Assembly (NCBI GenBank): GCA_001414345.1
Contig: LLCB01000252.1
Location: 24,190 to 88,189 of the forward strand
Direction of reading: 5' to 3'
DNA: 64,000 bases
Source of the DNA: Hymenoscyphus infarciens
Taxonomy: Eukaryota; Ascomycota; Leotiomycetes; Helotiales; Helotiaceae
The notes beneath the pieces are model-generated. The model saw nothing but the letters and a program-made list of their open reading frames with translations. It did no database searches and was not told the DNA's origin. Positions within the stretch are counted from its first letter, which is position 1, and each line of letters starts with the position of its first letter. Positions 46,543 through 58,307 of this stretch are shown here, piece after piece. A program made the position numbers and the translations under genes.

Positions 46543-48403
46543 ATGTCGACCTTAAAAATCTCCCGCGAAGCATTGAGAGCTTCAACCCGAATCGCAAAAT
46601 GCTACCCCTCAATAACCCACACCAACCTCCCTTTACGAACCACAGCTCGATCCATAGCAACCCACAGCACACCCACCCAAGCAAATGCCATATCCGTCCT
46701 CCCCACAATCACCGATCCCTCCTCCGAAGAATACAAGCAAAATGCTGCTCAGATGGGAGAAGTCATGCAAAAACTCGAAGCCTTAACCAAGAAGATACAC
46801 CAGGGAGGTTCCGCGAAAGCTAGGGAAAAACATATAGCCCGGAATAAAATGCTTCCAAGAGATAGGGTTACGGCTTTGATAGATCCCGGAACTTCGTTTC
46901 TGGAACTCTCGACGTTGGCGGGTCATGAGGTGTATCCTGAGGCGGAGGTACCGGCTGGGGGAATTATTACGGGTGTGGGTGTTATTGAGGGGGTTACTTG
47001 TATGATTGTTGCCAATGATAGTACGGTCAAGGGGGGAACTTATTTTCCGATTACGGTGAAGAAACATTTGAGGGCGCAGGCTATTGCTATGGAGAATAAA
47101 TTACCGTTTGTTCCCTTTTTCTGTGATTGGAAATCTAACTAACTAGGATAGATGTGTTTACCTAGTTGATTCCGGAGGTGCCAATCTTCCCCATCAAGCA
47201 GATGTTTTTCCGGATCGTGAGCATTTTGGTAGGATTTTCTTCAACCAAGCTAGAATGAGTTCCCAGGGTATTCCTCAAATCTCTGTCGTTATGGGACCAT
47301 GTACCGCTGGTGGAGCATATGTGCCAGCCATGTCAGACGAAAGTATCATCGTTGACGGCCAAGGTCACATTTTCCTCGCCGGTCCACCACTAGTCAAAGC
47401 AGCAACAGGAGAAGTAGTAAGCGCAGAAGACCTCGGAGGTGGGAAAATGCACACCTCCATCTCAGGAGTAACAGACTACCTAGCCGTAGACGACGCCCAC
47501 GCAATAGTTCTCGCTCGAAGATCAATCAGTAATCTCAACTGGCCTCAGAAATCCTTCCCTCCTCCAACAACCTACTCAGAGCCCCTCCACGATCCCGAGG
47601 AACTAATAGGAATCGCTACAACGAATCTCAGAAAACCACTGCCAATTCATGAAATCATCTCGCGTATCGTAGACGGTTCCGTCTTCTCGGAATTCAAAAG
47701 AGACTATGGAAGTACCCTCGTAACAGGCTTCGCCCACATCTACGGCCAAAAAGTAGGAATCATAGCCAACAACGGAATCCTCTTCTCGACATCCTCTCTC
47801 AAAGGCGCGCACTTCATCGAGCTCTGCTGTCAGCGTCAAATCCCTCTCATATTCCTCCAAAACATCTCTGGCTTCATGGTTGGTACAGACGCCGAGCGCG
47901 AAGGAATTGCAAAAAATGGCGCGAAACTTGTTACTGCGGTGGCTTGTGCTGATGTTCCGAAGTTCACAGTTGTAGTTGGTGCTAGTAATGGAGCGGGCAA
48001 TTACGGGATGTGTGGGAGGGCGTATGGACCGAGGTTCTTGTGGATGTGGCCGAATGCGAAGATTGGGGTTATGGGGGGGGAACAGTTGAGTGCTGTTATG
48101 GAGACGGTGGGGAAGAAGGTGGATCCGGAGTTGAAGGAGAGGATTGAGAGGGAGAGTGAGGCTGTTTTTTCGAGTGCTCGGTTGTGGGTATGTTGATTCT
48201 TTTCCTTCCCCTGTCCTCTTTTACTCTTTCTTTTGGGTGGAGTGGGAGATGGGGTTGTTGAAGTGAGGATGTGCTAATGGAATTAGGATGATGGCGTTAT
48301 ACCACCTAGTCATACGCGAAGGGTTCTTGGCTTGGGATTGAGGGCTGCGTTGGGGGGTAAGAATGAACCTGTTGCTACGAAATTTGGCGTTTTTAGAATG
48401 TAA
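46543..48403 (+). CDS. mccB: 3-Methylcrotonyl-CoA carboxylase, carboxyltransferase (beta) subunit
   Basis: Three exons, 46543-47105, 47152-48187, 48287-48403, giving 571 aa (human MCCB 563). Presequence [19 protein letters not shown] is Ser/Arg-rich. Carboxyltransferase motifs: [124 protein letters not shown] and [30 protein letters not shown] (biotin-binding face). The last exon gives the conserved [16 protein letters not shown] and ends FGVFRM. Intron 1 uses a GTTTGT donor and is confirmed by restoring [11 protein letters not shown]. MccB forms the alpha6beta6 enzyme with MccA and moves CO2 from biotin to 3-methylcrotonyl-CoA. Confidence 0.94.
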
Positions 48404-49085
48404 TGGTGTTAAGGTCTCATCAGATGGTCTTCAAATGGAGTTATGAAGCTTTCTTTGTTTATGTCTACATGTCGATGGGAATTATACAGTAGAGTAGGAA
48501 CAGGATTTTGTGTCTAAAATATCGCTATGTATTGAAGGAAGTACAAGAAGAGGCCAAGGCACGGTCGAAGCCTTTTGAAAAGACTAAGAAAAAACTTTCC
48601 CTTCTCCTAACTAGCTAGCCTTTTGCTTCTCGCTTACTGAAATGAATGGCCAATATTTTTATTGAGTTGAATGAGCCATTCGGCTTAGTTACGCTCTTGG
48701 TAGGGCTGAGATGTATGTCTTGCTCTCTCTTGGACTGGCTTGGTTGAGTATGTACTCCTTTTCTTTTCAACGGGTTGGCGACAAGGTCCTGGAGAACTGC
48801 ATGATGTTGCACGTCATCCTCAACAAAGGTCTAGCTCAAAGAACGACTCAGAATCCCGGAAAGGAAGTATATTACCTCCACACTTCCGGAACCTCAAACC
48901 TAGCAGATCGCCCAGTCAGCAAAACATTCCTCGAAACTTGCACCTTCCATTAGCGCTAAAGACATAGAGATATATAGCTACCTTTACATTAGTCAATAAC
49001 TCGAGTCCTATGGCTAGCGAACTACTGATCTCCTGGTCGTGTAGATAAGGGAGCTGGAACATGTACTACTAACAATCATTATGTT
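48404..49085. other. Intergenic, downstream of mccB
   Basis: No supported gene; mccB 3' flank and sequence leading into the epimerase relic. Normal composition. Confidence 0.45.
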
Positions 49086-49562
49086 GCCTGTAATCTACGG
49101 ACTTGGCTCAGGTCTCTTTGATAAACTCACTATCTAATATCCCCTTTAAGGGCTCGAGGCTCTCGCTTCGAGAGTTGCTGAGTATGTAGGTTCTGGCGAA
49201 GGAGTTTGGGATTTCGTGCATATCCTTGATCTCGCTTCGCTCTACGAAATTGTGCTTCTTGATAGGGTTGAGGGGAAGAAGAGTGTTCCCGTGGGCGAAC
49301 AGGGGTTTAGTCTTAGTGGGACGGGGAGATTGAGTCGGAAGGAGGTTGCGGAGAATATTGCGAGGGTAGGGAAGGAGGCGGGGTGGTTGGCGGAGGGGAA
49401 GTGGGTTGGTGGGGATGCGCTGTTGTGTGAGCTTGGGTTTGCGAGTAATTCTAACACTATAGCGGAGAGAGGGAGGGTGTTGGGTGGGTGCCGGTGAGGA
49501 CGAAGCGGGATTGGGAGGGGAGTTTTGGAGTGGAGTTTAGCGAGGTTTTGAGGAGGGTGTGA
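49086..49562 (+). pseudogene. Relic of an NAD(P)-binding epimerase/dehydratase gene (C-terminal part)
   Basis: Plus-strand fragments in order match the C-terminal half of fungal NAD-dependent epimerase-like proteins: VIYGLGSGLFDKLTI with a stop (49091-49135), a short broken stretch, then VHILDLASLYEIVLLDRVEG, VPVGEQGFSLSGTGRLSRKEVAE, AGWLAEGKWVGGDALLCELGFASNS (49216-49480). A one-base frameshift near 49490 is followed in another frame by WVPVRTKRDWEGSFGVEFSEV and a stop at 49560-49562. The N-terminal Rossmann nucleotide-binding part (GxxGxxG) is absent upstream. At least one nonsense mutation, one or two frameshifts and a 5' truncation make it a pseudogene. It lies 0.65 kb from the second AT-rich island. 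Composition is GC-normal, so it was not heavily RIP-mutated. Confidence 0.75.
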
Positions 49563-50767
49563 ATGGATGAGTGACAGTTACTTGATCGTGGACTTTTCAA
49601 CATTCAAAATTTGCATATCGGCTTGAAATTGTACTTACTATAGAAGACACTTCTAAGAAATTAACTAGAGATACTTCGCCTTCTTTCCTACCTCGCTCCA
49701 CCTAATTATCCAGGGCCGTACAACTCCTCTCATTATTAACCATGTCATGCTTTCATATAGGTCAGCCACCGAGACTCGCTTTAAAAATTTACATTCGTGG
49801 GCTGCTTACATGTCCTTTAAGCTAATCCCGAAAGGGAGGTGACTCTCGACCACCAAAGATAGAAAAGCGAGTTATATTAAGGAGTGAGCGAGTGAGAGAT
49901 TAGGAAGTGAAACTAAGCAACGAATTCAGCGTTCAAATAAGTTACAAACACCGAACATCTAGCTTAAACGTGGATACAATTTGGATCAAGTACAAGGCCT
50001 AGCTCCCTCAGTTCTTTAGCATCCTCTTCCGCTCTCTCATCAATCTCGTGGATGAAATCTATGAGGAATTCGCAAAAGGTTCCTTGTTAAATCTTTTTTC
50101 TTTCACTAGCTTGGACACAGAGATCATCTAGTTCCTGAATAAGCTCCCTCTGTTCTTCTTGGACTTCGACGACCTCGTCGTAGAGTCTATATTTAAAGCA
50201 GTCGCTCGTAAATGCTAGTTTTGGGACTATATAACAGGTATATATAAGTTTAAGCTTAGTAAACAAACAGTTCGTACGATTTGATAAAAAGAAAATTCTA
50301 GATTTCCTCTTATCTATAGATAGACCTTAATATTTAATCACCGAAAAATGCTAGTAGGTACTATTATACGAGGAGGTATAGATATCGATAAGATAATACT
50401 ACTTTAGTGTATTTGCTAGGTTTAAAGCACCTACGCTAATATATATTCTCTTATAAAATCTTTAGCTTCTTCTTATATAAATAGCGTAAACTATATTTTC
50501 GAACTAACTACTATAAATATTATAGTAAGACGGTGAATAGCGTATATAAGCGTTGAGTATATAAAAAATAGTAAATATAGTTAACTAGTTAGTTAGTATA
50601 TTAAAACAGAAGCCTAGCATACGTAGCGAATTTGTCGAACGCGGCGTTAAAGACTACTTGAATAATACTATAAGAATTCACTCTATAGCTATAGAGTAGT
50701 GTTGCTAGTAGTATTCTTATTATAAAATACTATAGTATTCTAATTAAATATATTATTAGAATATTAT
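49563..50767. other. Transition into AT-rich island 2
   Basis: 49563-50215 has normal composition and no gene. From about 50216 the DNA becomes AT-rich and CpA-poor like island 1, without recognisable coding remnants, up to the first repeat of the YR retrotransposon at 50768. Confidence 0.45.
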
Positions 50768-50924
50768 AATAGAAAGGGTTTATAGTGAATTAAGGAATTA
50801 GCTTATTAAGCAAGGAGGAGGCATATATATATATGCCTCCTCTCGTGCTAAGTAACCTCTATTCTACTAATAACACTTCCTGTCGCTTTTGACGTCTTAT
50901 TTAGTATTAAGCTCTTTTTCAACC
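50768..50924 (+). repeat. A1 copy of the split direct repeat
   Basis: About 157 bp repeated at 55310-55465. Contains a 28-bp perfect palindrome (14-bp arms, GAGGAGGCATATAT and its complement) at about 50813-50840. This copy is less RIP-mutated than A2. Confidence 0.8.
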
Positions 50925-53900
50925 TCTCTCTCTAAGACCCTGTCTAAGTAAATAGGCCGAATAACCCTCTCCCCTTTCGAGGCAACTAATACTCCTAAGT
51001 TAATAGATATATAGGTAGATATAATAGCGGATACCAGGGTTATATAGAGAGACTATTTAATAGAGAATACTCTTAGAGCTTTGTCCTTAGATATTCTTAG
51101 AGATACTCTTAGAGCTTCCTCTAAAGCAACTTTAGTTAAGGTAACTTTAGTATAGAATACCTTAACTTTTAGAGCTACTTATAAGCTAATTTTAGCGCGA
51201 GATACTCTTATAACTTTGACGCTACTGCTTAGAGTAACCTGGTAGGAGTTCTAGGGCTTAGCTAGAGTAATTAAAGTAATATTACTATATTAATAGTTAC
51301 TAATTAAGAAATAGATAAGTAAGGCTAACGATTTAATATACTAGGGGAAGGGATAGTATATACTAATAATACTTAATAGACTAACCTCTCTCCTTATTAG
51401 GAAGTATTACTAATAAGCGAAGGAATTAATCTAGAAAGTAATCTATTAAAAGGAATATTAGTAGTAAATAATAATAGTAAGAATATCCTCTCTTATATAC
51501 TTAGTATAATTAATAGCCTCCTCTTAGAGTATAAGAAGTACTTAATATAAATTATATAAGGTATATTTAAGCTAAGAGATCTCTACTACCTAGATAATAA
51601 TACCTCTTTAATTAACAACGACAAAAGTACTATCTCTTTTAATAAGGAAGCTAGTACGCTGAATATTAGAGCGAAGAAGATATTAAAGGTCTTTAAATCT
51701 AATACTACTAAGTAGTCTTATTACTTTCTAGCATATACTATATATATAATCTCCTTATTTAGTAAGAGCGTCTACGTTTAGCTTAATAACTTTAACTATA
51801 GAATTATAGGCCTAGCTAAGGATTATACTTAGATAGAGGTAATCTAATTAGTACTTTTCTAGTAAGAAAAGGTAGTTAGTAGAGGTAGATTAAAAAGGGC
51901 AGAATTATAGAATATATCTAAGAGTATAATCGCTTAATACTATTAGATAAGAAGACTAGGCCACAGCGGCAGAGGAGGAAGAAGAGAGAGTTATTAAAGT
52001 TATAATCAAGATAGCAATATCTCTTTATAGACGTGTTTTAAGATAAGTAAACTAGGAAGTTATAAAGACCTAAATTATACTTAAATCTATTTATAAAAGG
52101 AAGACGATAAGAGTAATAAGAAGGAGATAAGAAAGAGCTAAGAAGTTAGTATAGAAGAGATAATAGATAGAGACTATAGTAGTACTAATAAAGATCTTTT
52201 ACTCTAATTTATATCTTCTTATCTATATTCTTCTACACTTATTTAATTAAATACTATAGTATTCTTCTCTTTATATAATATATTAAAACCACTACTAGAT
52301 ATATTACCTTCTATATTATCTCTTAAAGTATAGAAGATACTATTACTTTAATATCTTGATTATTTGTTTCTAGAAAACATCAATAATATACTTCGATTTA
52401 GAGCGCTAATTAGGTATAAGAGCCTAGAAGTTTTATATATATTAAAGAACCTTTTATTAGCTACTGAATTTAATAAGCTTTTAACTTTAAAAGTAAGAGA
52501 CGATTTAAAAGCTAGCTTAATTAAGAAAGTTAATCTACGCTAGAGAGTACCTTTTATAGCTTCTCTACTTAGTTTTATATCTAAATTAAAGTCTAATAGC
52601 GATCGACACTAAATATACTATTTATTCTACTTTAAAGACTACTTAATAAATTATTATATATTAGATAAATATATATATTTGAAGTACGTCTCTTTCTAGG
52701 AGATATTAGCTATAATATAAGAAGCTAGCTAAGAGTATATAATACTTAAAAGAGATATATCTAACGCTTTTCAAATAGTACTAATTATACTATAAATATA
52801 CTAGCTTTTAGGTTTCTAATAGAAAGGGATTTATTACACTTATATAGTACTACTCTTTAGCCTTACTATAATACTATTTATCTTTAATATCTTTATAAAG
52901 GCTCTTAAATAAATAATACAGTTATACTTAGAGTAGTATATTATAAGCTACTATTTAGATAATAAGTTTACTATATTTAAAGCTATTAAAGCTACGTCTT
53001 AATTCTTTAAGAAATAAGTTATAGAGTATAGGACTCTTACTTAAATATTAGGTATATTAATTAATAATAAAAAGAGTACTTAAAATACACTCTTAAAAGT
53101 AATAGAGTACTTAATAGATATTATTGCTTTTAGAGCCTTTATACTACTAGAAAAGCTAGCTAAGATAAAGCTTAAGATATACTAATTTATTAACTATAGA
53201 AGTATTACCTATAATAAGCTTAAATCGCTTACTAGCCTCTTATCTTTTTACGCTCTTATAGTGTAATTAGGCTAGGCCTTCTATTATAACTTCTAGATAT
53301 TTATATATATATAGCCTAACTATATACCTTATATAGAAAGGAGACGCCTCTTAAAGAAAGTCTAGGAGAACCTTAGGTAGTAGAATAAGATATTACCGCG
53401 GTTTAATAGTATATACTTCTTTAATAATATCTAGTTATATATATACCTTTTTTATAATGCCTCTATTAAAAGCCTAGAAGCCTTCTTTTTAGAAGTAGAC
53501 AATCTAAGATATATTTAGTAAGAGTATACGTATATACTATTAAAAGAACACGCTCTTTAGTTACCTCTTCTAAGGATTAGAAAAGACTCTTAATTTAATA
53601 TAAATATCTTTAAGATTAAGATAGTAAGAGTATCTTTTAAATAATAAGAGAAGGTATAGGCGACGAAGAGAGTAATTATCTATATAGATAATACTACTAT
53701 ATAGATTAGACTTCTTAAGTAGTTCTTAAGATACCTCTACTAAAATCGCCTCTTATAAGCTACTTTATACCTAGCTACCTAATTTAATATTAACATATAA
53801 TTAGAGTATATACTAGGAGTAGATAATATCTTAGTAGATGCTCTCTTATATAATTTATATAGAATAGTAGCTAATTAGTATCTATACTAGTAGTCTCTTA

Positions 53901-55136
53901 ATTTGATAATCTCTCTCTTAATTATCTTAAATATATAAAGAATAAAGTTAAGATATCTAAGATATATATAAGACTTCTCTATTATAGCTTCTTACTAAAT
54001 ACTTAGAAGGTATATAGTATATATATATACTCTTTTAAGAGGTTCTAGGTTAAGAGACTCTAGTAACCGTAGCTAGTAACGACTTTAATACTTTATAAGT
54101 AGGTTTTAAGAAGAGTATATAGTAGGATTAGTTAAGGACTTTTAAAAGTAGACTCTATATAAATTAGCCTTTCCACGATTTAATTAATATATGTAAAGTA
54201 TAACCTAGATCTAAAGCTATTTAAGTCCCTGCTTTTACGTCGAATTATAGTAGGTGTTTAAGTAATATAGAGCTCTTATAAGAAGAAGAAAGCAAAGCCT
54301 TTATTAATACTATAATTACACTAGATTACCTCTTAAGCTCTAGAGGCTAGGCCTCGAGTTCTATAGCTAGGATAGATTAATAGCCTTAACTTTAAAGCTA
54401 CTATAAAGCTAGCTTTTATAGGATTCCTTTATACTATAGAGATTACGTATAAAGACGCTAATTTAGTTAACTATAGAGTATTTATATATATACGCCTTTA
54501 ATAATAGAATATTACTTTTGTTAAGGAAGATAAATATATAATTATACGTCTACGATTAAGTAAATTAGACTATAAGTATATAGAGGTAGATATATTAGTA
54601 TTAGGTATAGGATTACCTACCTACCTTATAGTAGTACTTTAAGTGCTATTTACTCTCGATTCTTAACCTTCTATAATACTACTCTTTTACTAAGAGAGCG
54701 GCTTCTTTATAAGAAACTAATATATCAGCTCTTTATATTACCGCCTCTAAATAGTCGGCGTTAGTAATAGTATATTATATTTAGAACATAGTCTATATAG
54801 AGGCGCTATGTAATATACTTCTAATAATAGAGTATTAGATATAGATATTTAGATACTTAGAAGGTAGACTTCGAATGCTTTTAAGAGATACTTTACTCTA
54901 AGCTATTAGAAGTAATACCTTTTAAATAAGCGCTTTTTAATAGACAGAGCTCTCTCTCTCCTAGCCTAGTAGACTTTAGAAGACCTCTATAGTTAGTAGG
55001 TAGTATATTCTCTATTATAACTATGTTATATTACTATTTACGCTACTTATAGTCCTTTTTGCTTTTAAAAAGCCTTATCCTTTCTTATATTTATAGTAGC
55101 TTCTCTTTAATCGGTTAAGTAACCTCTCTTAAGACG

Positions 55137-55314
55137 GCTAATAGTACTTACTCTTTTTACTCTTATATTAGTAAGATACTTAGAGAGCCTCCTAATTAGC
55201 CTAAAAAGAAGGTATATAAGAGAGTATAGAGTAAGATACTAGAAGCTAGCTAGTAAATATAGAAATTCTTAAAATAGCTTTAAATATATATATATAACGA
55301 AAAGCAATAAATAG
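55137..55314 (+). repeat. B1 copy of the split direct repeat
   Basis: About 178 bp, repeated at 55542-55719 with few differences (transitions). Its end (ATAAATAG) runs directly into A2. Confidence 0.8.
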
Positions 55315-55465
55315 AAAGGGTTTATAGTAAATTAAGGAATTAGCTTATTAAGTAAGAAGAAGGTATATATATATATGTCTCCTCTTATACTAAGTAACCT
55401 CTATTCTACTAATAATACTTCTTATTACTTTTAACGTCTTATTTAGTATTAAGCTCTTTTTTAAC
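55310..55465 (+). repeat. A2 copy of the split direct repeat
   Basis: Partner of A1. The palindrome arms are mutated here (GAAGAAGGTATATAT / ATATATGTCTCCTC), consistent with C-to-T change after duplication. Confidence 0.8.
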
Positions 55466-55541
55466 TCTACTCTTATACCTCTTTATAATACGCTTACTAG
55501 GATTAGTTAGTACTTTTTTAGCCTCTTAAATAAGTGCGATA

Positions 55542-55719
55542 GCTAATAGTACTTACTCTTTTCACTCTTATATTAGTAAGATGCTTAGAGAGCCTTCTAA
55601 TTAGCCTAAAAAGAAGGTATATAAGAGAGTATAGAGTGAGATACTAGAAGCTAGCTAGTAAATATAGAAATTCTCAAAATAGCTTTAAATATATATATAT
55701 AACGAAAAGCGATAAATAG
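55542..55719 (+). repeat. B2 copy of the split direct repeat
   Basis: Partner of B1; ends the element with the same ATAAATAG string that ends B1. Confidence 0.8.
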
Positions 55720-57355
55720 TATATATTTATTTTTAAAGCTAATATTATTACTATACTATACTAATTATTTAATATCGTAATAGTACTAACTATAAACTAT
55801 TTAATAACTCGCGTACTAAAACCTAAAAATGAATTTATTTCTACTTTCTATAGGCTACTTATATTAATATAAGCTATATAAGAATTTTTAAAGCTATTTA
55901 AGAAGCTATTAATATAATTCTTTTTTTTTTTAAAAAAAAAATACTCTCTTTAATTAGCTCTATATATCTAGCTATTTTGATATATACTTTTAATATTATA
56001 TATTAAGTCATATAATTCTAAAGTATAAGACTGAAAATAAGTAAGTTTAAAATCCGGGGTAAAAAGCGTAAACCTAACAGGCTTAGTAATACTATAGTAT
56101 TATTATAATATCGATTAAAATATTAACAATAAGATTAGATATTAAGAGAAATATATAGTGTAAATAGTATATATTAAACTCCATTTCCAACGACATATCG
56201 TAGTAGTATAATATTCTAGACACTACTAGTAACACTGCTATAGAGGAATAACATCGTAACTGCTGCCGCGATATAGCTAGGTTGTTCGACTTGCTCTTAC
56301 TTAACTTTTTTCATCAGATCTACTCCTTTTAATAATAAGTATAAGTCGTATATAACCTCTATACTTCTAAAGTGTAGCTAACTAGTAGCTAAGAAGAGGG
56401 GGGTTCTTAATTCATCGTCGGCGAAATCTATATCTCGGAAACTAGCTTCACAAAGTCTCTCTATTTTGTTTACTATTATAATAAGATAATAAACGATAGT
56501 ATAGGTAGTAGACTTATAATACGTAGCCCTAGAGGCAAAATATTAAAAGAGCAGAGGAAATAGGATATCCTCTATCTATAATCTATTAATAAACCTATAC
56601 TATATTCCTATTTAATAGACTAGAAGAGGACCTAGTAACTTATAATAGTAAGAGTATTTTCTTTGCTAGGTCTGCTAATAGAGTCTATTAATCTATCAAT
56701 GCTCTCAGAAAGAGTTCGAACTTCTTCTGATTAGTAGGAGTTACTTCACTTTCTTAGAGGCTAGGCTATCTTACATCTCCTCGCGTGTCGGGAAAACGAC
56801 ACAACTATCGGCATCTAGTAGAACTTCTATTAATTCGAGTATATTCAAGGATAAAGCATAGTTAATTAAGTAAAACCTACTTTCATCTGTAATATTGACC
56901 GCTGCTTCTACAACGAGAAGCTTTTTAGTCGCGAATAACCACGTAATAGATAAGTATAGAGTAGAGGAGTTTAACTAAACTTATTTTTATTATCTCTCTG
57001 CTCAGGATATTTTGATAAACTCTTTTTCAACAGTCTCGTAGCTATAGAGCTGAGTACTAGACTTAAGGTATGGCAATCATAAACTTCATAGCGCTGCCTT
57101 AGCAATAGCTATATTTCACTGACACCTCGGGAACAGACTTATAGTCGACATATTCTAGCAACTCTCCACTAAGTTAGAAACATAAGAAAAATTCCTCCGA
57201 GCTAATCAAAGTTCCAAATTCGTACAATAATAGTATAATATACTTGACACGAGGGACTATTACATACCTACGTTCCTCTATATTATTCCGCCGCGAGCAC
57301 TTTCCCTAACCTAATTAAGCCAGCGGACTAAGCTTAATGTCTCTAAAAGAAAAAG
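55720..57355. repeat. Right part of AT-rich island 2, unidentified remnant
   Basis: RIP-type AT-rich DNA to about 57,300. A few GC-richer patches (56200-56300, 56750-56800, 57100-57300) suggest younger or less mutated sequence. No domain remnant or repeat partner found. Composition becomes normal at about 57,350. Confidence 0.5.
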
Positions 57356-58307
57356 TTACCTTTTACGATGAAGGGGGGACGATGGAAAGGACAACCAATT
57401 GACGGGTACATTTAGTTGAGCAATACCAAGAGGGAACCTCCTCCGGCCGTTGGATAGTTCACGGTCAGTTGCGGAAGCACCGTCAGACCCACAATGCAAG
57501 GCCATCATAGCGTACTGCCCTGTACTCTCCTCCGTAGCCCCACGCTGAGAAACTAACTCTCCCTGCCCCTCCTCCGTCCCACCCGGCAAGCAAACCTTCT
57601 CACCACACATCACACTCGAGCCATCATTCACGAAGAAACAAGATCACAAGCCAGAACTTCAAAGGTAGCAAGTGGATAGGGTATCAACTCTCATATTCTC
57701 TGTCCGGATTAATTTTCCCCCTAACTATTTCCTTCCTCCTTCCTCCTTCTCCCTCCTTGCTTCTTACTTCGCGCGTGCGCTCGTGCGGGTATTCATTTGG
57801 CTTCACATACCTATGTGTGCCTGTGTACGTGATAGTACGACCCCCCTCCTTGTCCCCTCCAACCACTCCTTCCCACCCCCATTCCCCCCTTTCCAAATCC
57901 GAAAAAAAAAATCAAAAACACCATCCCAAGCCCCACCCTTAACCATCCAATGCAAATGTACAAAAAAAATAAAAAATTCTCTGGCTCTGAAAAGAGCAGT
58001 AAAATAAAGGAGAGATACTGAAAAAAATGCTATACTATGCATCATTCACGTGTCATACGTGTGCTGTCTGTGTGTATGCAGAAATGTGGTATCAAAGAGT
58101 TATCGCAAAAAACAACAAGTAAAGAAAAAGAAAGAGGAAATAAGATGAAGACTGGTACATATCCCGTTTATATGTCCAGTCCATCTCCTCCTTGCGTGTT
58201 CGTGATTCGTGAAACTCCGTCCACGAAGGAAGGAAAAATAAAAAGTAAAGGAGTGACTGTAAAGCCGACATTGAGCGTTTAACAGATGCAGTAGTAAGCA
58301 CAAGTAC
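57356..58307. other. 3' flank of the MGNEQS protein gene
   Basis: Normal-GC sequence with CT- and A-rich tracts between 57720 and 57980, typical of 3'-UTR. A 91-codon minus-strand open frame (57631-57356, non-ATG upstream limit) with CGEKVCLPGG and GATEESTGQYAMMALHCG shows no known family; I do not call it a gene. Confidence 0.4.

Larger units (their letters stand above)
50768..55719 (+). mobile_element. Tyrosine-recombinase (DIRS-order, Ngaro/PAT-like) retrotransposon with split direct repeats, RIP-inactivated
   Basis: Repeats are arranged A1 (50768-50924), coding region, B1 (55137-55314), A2 (55310-55465), B2 (55542-55719): the split direct repeat order A1-ORFs-B1-A2-B2. Plus-strand coding remnants: a DIRS-like RT (IVLLFSLTIILFIFNIFIKALK then SYYLDNKFTIF, the YLDD-like box at 52952-52963), an RNase H end GVDNILVDALS (53816-53845), and a tyrosine recombinase: INSLNFKATIKLAFIGFLYT near 54380, IIRLRLSKLDYKYIEVDILV near 54540, HSLYRGAM at 54787, and TSNAFKRYFT with the catalytic Tyr codon at 54889-54891. 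The region 50925-52400 may hold a Gag-like ORF but is too eroded. Trp/Gln stops in all domains show RIP. No integrase or LTRs are seen. Ngaro and PAT-like elements both have this repeat plan; I cannot choose between them. Confidence 0.8.

Noticed and set aside
50768..55465. Interpretation of A1 and A2 as LTRs of an ordinary LTR retrotransposon
   Set aside because: The second repeat pair B1/B2 interleaves with A2, no integrase is present and a tyrosine recombinase is encoded, so split direct repeats fit better.
57356..57631. 91-codon minus-strand open frame
   Set aside because: No family motif, no ATG supported by context; probably part of the 3' flank of the neighbouring gene.
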